From Rhodoferax_B sp049316285 (GTDB taxonomy: Bacteria > Pseudomonadota > Gammaproteobacteria > Burkholderiales > Burkholderiaceae_C): a DNA stretch of 64,000 nucleotides. The translations under genes and the position numbers were made by a program. This document shows, in pieces, positions 60,856-64,000 of this stretch. The notes beneath the pieces are model-generated. The model had not been told where the DNA came from. It searched no databases and worked only from the letters and a program-made list of their open reading frames with translations. The stretch is from assembly GCF_049316285.1 (NCBI RefSeq), contig NZ_JBMOXA010000024.1:1-64000 (forward strand). Direction: 5' to 3'. The number at the start of each line of letters is the position of its first letter. Positions within the stretch are counted from its first letter, which is position 1.

Positions 60856-60874
60856 CGAACTTTAATTAAGTTCG
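60856..60874. promoter_or_regulatory. Second inverted repeat, AT-rich
   Basis: CGAACTT (60856-60862) and AAGTTCG (60868-60874) flank a TAATT centre. It lies 18 bases from the first palindrome, in the 312-base region between the cluster and maeB. It may be a second operator or a hairpin; which of the two divergent transcripts it serves is open. Confidence 0.4.
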
Positions 60875-61076
60875 TTCTACGCAGCCATGCGTAAAAACAC
60901 TTACAGCGCGTTTGCCCGCGAAACAAGGCTATTGGCGCGCCGTGTTAACCGGAAAGAACTACAGAGAAACAACCCATGCGCCTCAGTTGGGCTCAAATGC
61001 GAGGTCTACAATCGGCCCCCGATCTATCCCACATAACCACGGTTTGTCAGGAGACAACCGCGCTTGGAGACCCTAG

Positions 61077-63410
61077 ATGACCGACACGACGGGCAAGACC
61101 GAACAGAAACGTGCAGAACTGCGCAAGGCTGCACTCGAGTACCACGAGTTTCCGCATCCCGGCAAAGTCGCGATAACCGCCACCAAGCAACTGGTGAACC
61201 AGCATGACCTGGCGCTGGCCTACTCCCCAGGCGTCGCCGCACCTTGCGAAGAGATCGTCAAAGACCCCAACGCAGCCTTCCGTTACACCGCACGCGGCAA
61301 CCTGGTGGCCGTGATCACCAACGGCACCGCCGTGCTGGGCCTGGGCGACATTGGCCCGCTGGCCTCCAAGCCGGTGATGGAGGGCAAGGGCGTTCTGTTC
61401 AAGAAGTTCTCTGGCATCGACGTCTTCGACATCGAAATCGACGAGAAGAACGACCTCGACAAGCTGGTCGACATCATTGCTTCGCTGGAGCCAACCTTCG
61501 GCGGCATCAACCTGGAAGACATCAAGGCGCCAGACTGCTTCTACGTCGAACGCAAGCTGCGCGAACGCATGAAGATCCCGGTCTTCCACGACGACCAACA
61601 CGGCACCGCCATTTGTGTGGGCGCAGCGATTCTGAACGGCCTGAAGGTGGTCGGCAAAGACATCACCAAGGTCAAGCTGGTGACCTCGGGCGCGGGCGCT
61701 GCGGCGCTGGCCTGTTTGGGCCTGCTGCTGAAGCTGGGCATGCCGCGCGAAAACATCTACGTGACCGACTTGGCTGGCGTGGTCTACAAAGGCCGCACCG
61801 AGTTGATGGACGAAGACAAGATCCAGTACGTGCAGGACACCTCGGCCCGCACGCTGGGTGAAGTGATTCAAGACGCAGACATCTTTCTGGGCTTGTCCGC
61901 CGGCGGCGTGCTCAAGCCAGAGATGGTCAGCAAAATGGCCAAACAGCCGCTGATTCTGGCGCTGGCCAACCCATCGCCTGAAATTGACCCGGCCGCCGCC
62001 AAGGCCGCGCGAGACGATGTGATCATCGCCACCGGCCGCACCGACTACCCGAACCAGGTCAACAACGTCCTGTGTTTCCCATACATCTTCCGCGGCGCAC
62101 TCGACAGCGGCGCCACCACCATCACGGTGGAAATGGAAATCGCGGCAGTGCATGCCATTGCCGAATTGGCTCAAGCTGAGCAGAGCGAAGTTGTGGCCGC
62201 GGCTTACGTGGGCGAAAAGCTAGCGTTTGGGCCTGAATACCTGATCCCCAAGCCGTTTGACCCGCGCCTGATGATCAAGATCGCACCGGCCGTGGCCCAA
62301 GCCGCCGCCGACAGTGGTGTGGCACTACGCCCGATCACCGACATGGACGCCTACATAGACAAGCTGCAAAGCTTCGTCTACGCGTCTGGCACCACCATGA
62401 AGCCTATCTATGACATGGCCAAGAAGTCCACGCGCAAACGTGTGGCTTATGCCGAAGGTGAAGAAGAACGCGTCTTGCGCGCCGCGCAGATCGTGGTGGA
62501 CGAAGGCTTGGCCCGCCCGACGCTGATTGGCCGCCCAGCCATCATCGCCGAGCGCATCAAGAAGTTTGGCCTGCGCCTGCGCGAAGAGCTCGATTACGAC
62601 ATCGTCAACGTCGAGCAAGACCACCGTTACCGCGATTTCTGGCAGACCTACCACCGCATGACCGAGCGCAAGGGTACAACGGTGCAGACCGCCAAGATCG
62701 AGATGCGCCGCCGCCTCACGCTGATTGGCTCTATGCTGCTGCACAAGGGCGAAGTCGACGGCATGATCTGCGGCACCTGGGGCCATACGGCCATGCACCT
62801 GCACTACATCGACCAGGTGATTGGCAAACGCGCCGGTGGCTGCGCCAGCACGCCGCAAGACGTGCCTATCTATGCCTGCATGAACGGTTTGTTGCTGCCG
62901 GGCCGCCAGGTGTTCCTGGTCGACACCCACGTCAACTACGACCCAACCGCAGAAGAACTGGCCGAGATCACGGTCATGGCCGCAGAAGAAATGATGCGCT
63001 TTGGCCTGAAGCCCAAGGCAGCGCTGCTGTCGCACAGCAACTTTGGCCAAAGCAACCAACCAAGCGCCGTCAAAATGCGCCGCGTGCTGGAACTGCTGCA
63101 AACCGAAGCGCCTTGGCTGGAAGTGGACGGCGAAATGCACGGCGACATCGCGCTGGACGGCAACGCCCGCTTGGCCACCATGCCCAACAGCACCCTGGTG
63201 GGCGATGCCAACCTGCTGGTGTTGCCGAACATTGATGCGGCAAACATCTCCTACAACCTGCTGAAGACTGCGGCCGGCGGCAACATCGCCATTGGCCCCG
63301 TGCTGCTGGGCGCCGCGAAACCCGTACACATTTTGACCGCCAGCACCACGGTACGCAGAATTGTAAACATGACAGCGCTCACCGTGGCCGATGCCAATGT
63401 GGTGCGTTGA
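61077..63410 (+). CDS. maeB: NADP-dependent malic enzyme with C-terminal phosphotransacetylase-like domain
   Basis: 777 residues. The malic enzyme part (about 1-430) has FHDDQHGTAICVGAAILNGL (metal and malate site), LVTSGAGAAALACLGLLLKL (cofactor loop) and LALANPSPEIDPAAAKAARD. The C-terminal part (about 440-770) is phosphotransacetylase-like and binds acetyl-CoA as regulator in E. coli MaeB. It starts RKRVAYAEGEEERVLRAAQI and includes AKIEMRRRLTLIGSMLLHKG. It makes pyruvate and NADPH from malate. GGAGACC precedes the ATG. A perfect 12-bp stem terminator follows, so it is a single-gene transcript. Confidence 0.97.
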   Translation: MTDTTGKTEQKRAELRKAALEYHEFPHPGKVAITATKQLVNQHDLALAYSPGVAAPCEEIVKDPNAAFRYTARGNLVAVITNGTAVLGLGDIGPLASKPVMEGKGVLFKKFSGIDVFDIEIDEKNDLDKLVDIIASLEPTFGGINLEDIKAPDCFYVERKLRERMKIPVFHDDQHGTAICVGAAILNGLKVVGKDITKVKLVTSGAGAAALACLGLLLKLGMPRENIYVTDLAGVVYKGRTELMDEDKIQYVQDTSARTLGEVIQDADIFLGLSAGGVLKPEMVSKMAKQPLILALANPSPEIDPAAAKAARDDVIIATGRTDYPNQVNNVLCFPYIFRGALDSGATTITVEMEIAAVHAIAELAQAEQSEVVAAAYVGEKLAFGPEYLIPKPFDPRLMIKIAPAVAQAAADSGVALRPITDMDAYIDKLQSFVYASGTTMKPIYDMAKKSTRKRVAYAEGEEERVLRAAQIVVDEGLARPTLIGRPAIIAERIKKFGLRLREELDYDIVNVEQDHRYRDFWQTYHRMTERKGTTVQTAKIEMRRRLTLIGSMLLHKGEVDGMICGTWGHTAMHLHYIDQVIGKRAGGCASTPQDVPIYACMNGLLLPGRQVFLVDTHVNYDPTAEELAEITVMAAEEMMRFGLKPKAALLSHSNFGQSNQPSAVKMRRVLELLQTEAPWLEVDGEMHGDIALDGNARLATMPNSTLVGDANLLVLPNIDAANISYNLLKTAAGGNIAIGPVLLGAAKPVHILTASTTVRRIVNMTALTVADANVVR

Positions 63411-63468
63411 TTCACTGAACTAGCACAACAGAAGAGCAAGCACCAACTTCTGTAACTGTATGCCCTTG

Positions 63469-63504
63469 GAGCCTGCCCAAATTTTGGGCAGGCTCTTGCT
63501 TTTT
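63469..63504 (+). terminator. Rho-independent terminator of maeB
   Basis: GAGCCTGCCCAA (63469-63480) pairs perfectly with TTGGGCAGGCTC (63484-63495) with a short loop, then TTGCTTTTT. Placed 59 bases after the maeB stop. Confidence 0.92.
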
Positions 63505-63575
63505 CAGAGCCAATACGTCACACTAGCGCCTTGAAATTTGCGGGTTATCCCGAGGTTTCCGAAAGGTGTGAATGG

Positions 63576-63980
63576 ATGGGGCCGGTGAGAACAACTAGTA
63601 CAAGCAAGCAATTTCGGGCTTGTATTTTTGGAGTCGCACTTGCCCTTTGCACCAGTTTGGTGCAATCACGTGCGCCCGCGCCGCAAGAGACGGTCGCCAC
63701 TATTGCAGTGGCTGAACTCCCTTCGCAAGGCCGTGTGACCTACCGATTGATCCATGAAGGTGGCCCGTTTCCTTATGAAAAGGATGGCACGGTGTTCGGT
63801 AACCGTGAGCGGCTTCTCCCCAATCGGCAACGTGGCTACTACCGTGAATATACGGTAAAAACCGCTGGCATTCGCCACAGAGGAGCCAATCGCATTGTGT
63901 GCGGAGGCCCACCTCAAACGCCAGATGGTTGTTACTACACCAACGACCACTATGCGAGCTTTCGGAAGATCGTCGAGTAG
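63576..63980 (+). CDS. Secreted guanyl-specific ribonuclease (barnase/RNase Sa type)
   Basis: 134 residues: a signal peptide (FRACIFGVALALCTSLVQS, about 13-31) and a small microbial RNase fold. Catalytic residues fit Glu78 in TVFGNRERLLP, Arg90 in YYREYTVKT and His125 in YYTNDHYASFRKI, with VTYRLIHEGGPFPYEKDGTV typical of the family. It should cut RNA after G. I used the ATG near an AAAGGTG site; the open frame extends 15 codons up to a TTG. A barstar-like inhibitor gene would be expected just beyond the window end, which I cannot see. Confidence 0.88.
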   Translation: MGPVRTTSTSKQFRACIFGVALALCTSLVQSRAPAPQETVATIAVAELPSQGRVTYRLIHEGGPFPYEKDGTVFGNRERLLPNRQRGYYREYTVKTAGIRHRGANRIVCGGPPQTPDGCYYTNDHYASFRKIVE

Positions 63981-64000
63981 ACGTTGCGCCATCAGTGCAA

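Larger units (their letters stand above)
60765..61076. other. Divergent promoter region between the catabolic cluster and maeB
   Basis: These 312 bases hold the two palindromes listed separately, an AT-rich centre (near 60835-60870) that suits promoters, and no reading frame I would call. The right end carries GGAGA before the maeB start. Confidence 0.6.

Overview
The window reads as a chromosomal segment of a betaproteobacterium of the Comamonadaceae type (Rhodoferax, Polaromonas or Acidovorax-like). Grounds: high-GC codon use, the recA-recX and sucC-sucD arrangements, a type 2 ArgC, several Bug/TctC binding proteins, a short BirA without an HTH domain, and copies of a degenerate intergenic repeat whose core is ATAGC followed by GCGC. 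This placement is inference from recognisable families; no search was run. I see no rRNA, tRNA, CRISPR array, transposase or prophage.

Layout. 1-4.98 kb: sucCD (minus) with a terminator, argC (plus), recA-recX (minus) with an SOS-like box. 5.1-9.2 kb: a MarR regulator, a TctD/TctE-like two-component pair and a Bug binding protein ending in a clear terminator. 9.3-11.5 kb: a minus-strand operon of SET-domain methyltransferase, BirA and SPOR protein. It diverges from a plus-strand operon of topoisomerase III, with an H1-like tail and a SWIB domain, and a PTP-like phosphatase. 15.4-23.5 kb: HD-GYP phosphodiesterase, hypothetical protein, PuuD-like amidotransferase, TPR/glycosyltransferase-like protein, secreted small protein, S8 protease with a GlyGly-CTERM-like tail and a DUF3014 membrane protein. 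23.5-29.4 kb: gap and tkt (minus), diverging from speD-murU-pepP (plus, 4-base overlaps).

29.4-31.6 kb: an AT-richer island carrying a Septu-like PtuA ATPase plus PtuB HNH anti-phage pair, followed by the orphan 3' end of a membrane-protein gene. 31.6-38.7 kb: DJ-1/PfpI protein, phytase-like secreted protein, MHYT-GGDEF-EAL protein, Tat/lipoprotein flavin amine oxidase and a REC-HD-GYP regulator. 38.7-47.1 kb: an MHYT hybrid kinase and a module of SPFH protein, DUF4178 protein, DUF350 protein and a membrane-fused aminopropyltransferase. All genes from 47.06 down to 36.08 kb lie on one strand with short gaps or overlaps, so polyamine-type chemistry at the membrane may be linked to c-di-GMP signalling.

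47.5-60.8 kb: a 14-gene minus-strand catabolic cluster: SDR, cupin, hydrolase, IclR, second SDR, TPP enzyme, aspartate dehydrogenase-like, aldehyde dehydrogenase, VOC dioxygenase-like, two Bug proteins, small HTH protein, Rieske oxygenase and its reductase. Two strong palindromes lie at its head and a terminator at its tail. Its substrate cannot be read from sequence, but the enzyme set fits oxidative degradation of an aromatic or heterocyclic compound. 61.1-64 kb: maeB-type malic enzyme with a terminator and a secreted barnase-like ribonuclease.

Strongest leads: the SPFH/DUF4178/DUF350/aminopropyltransferase operon with its two-component and oxidase tail, the SET versus TopB-H1-SWIB divergent pair, the undescribed catabolic cluster with its operators, and the Septu-like island.
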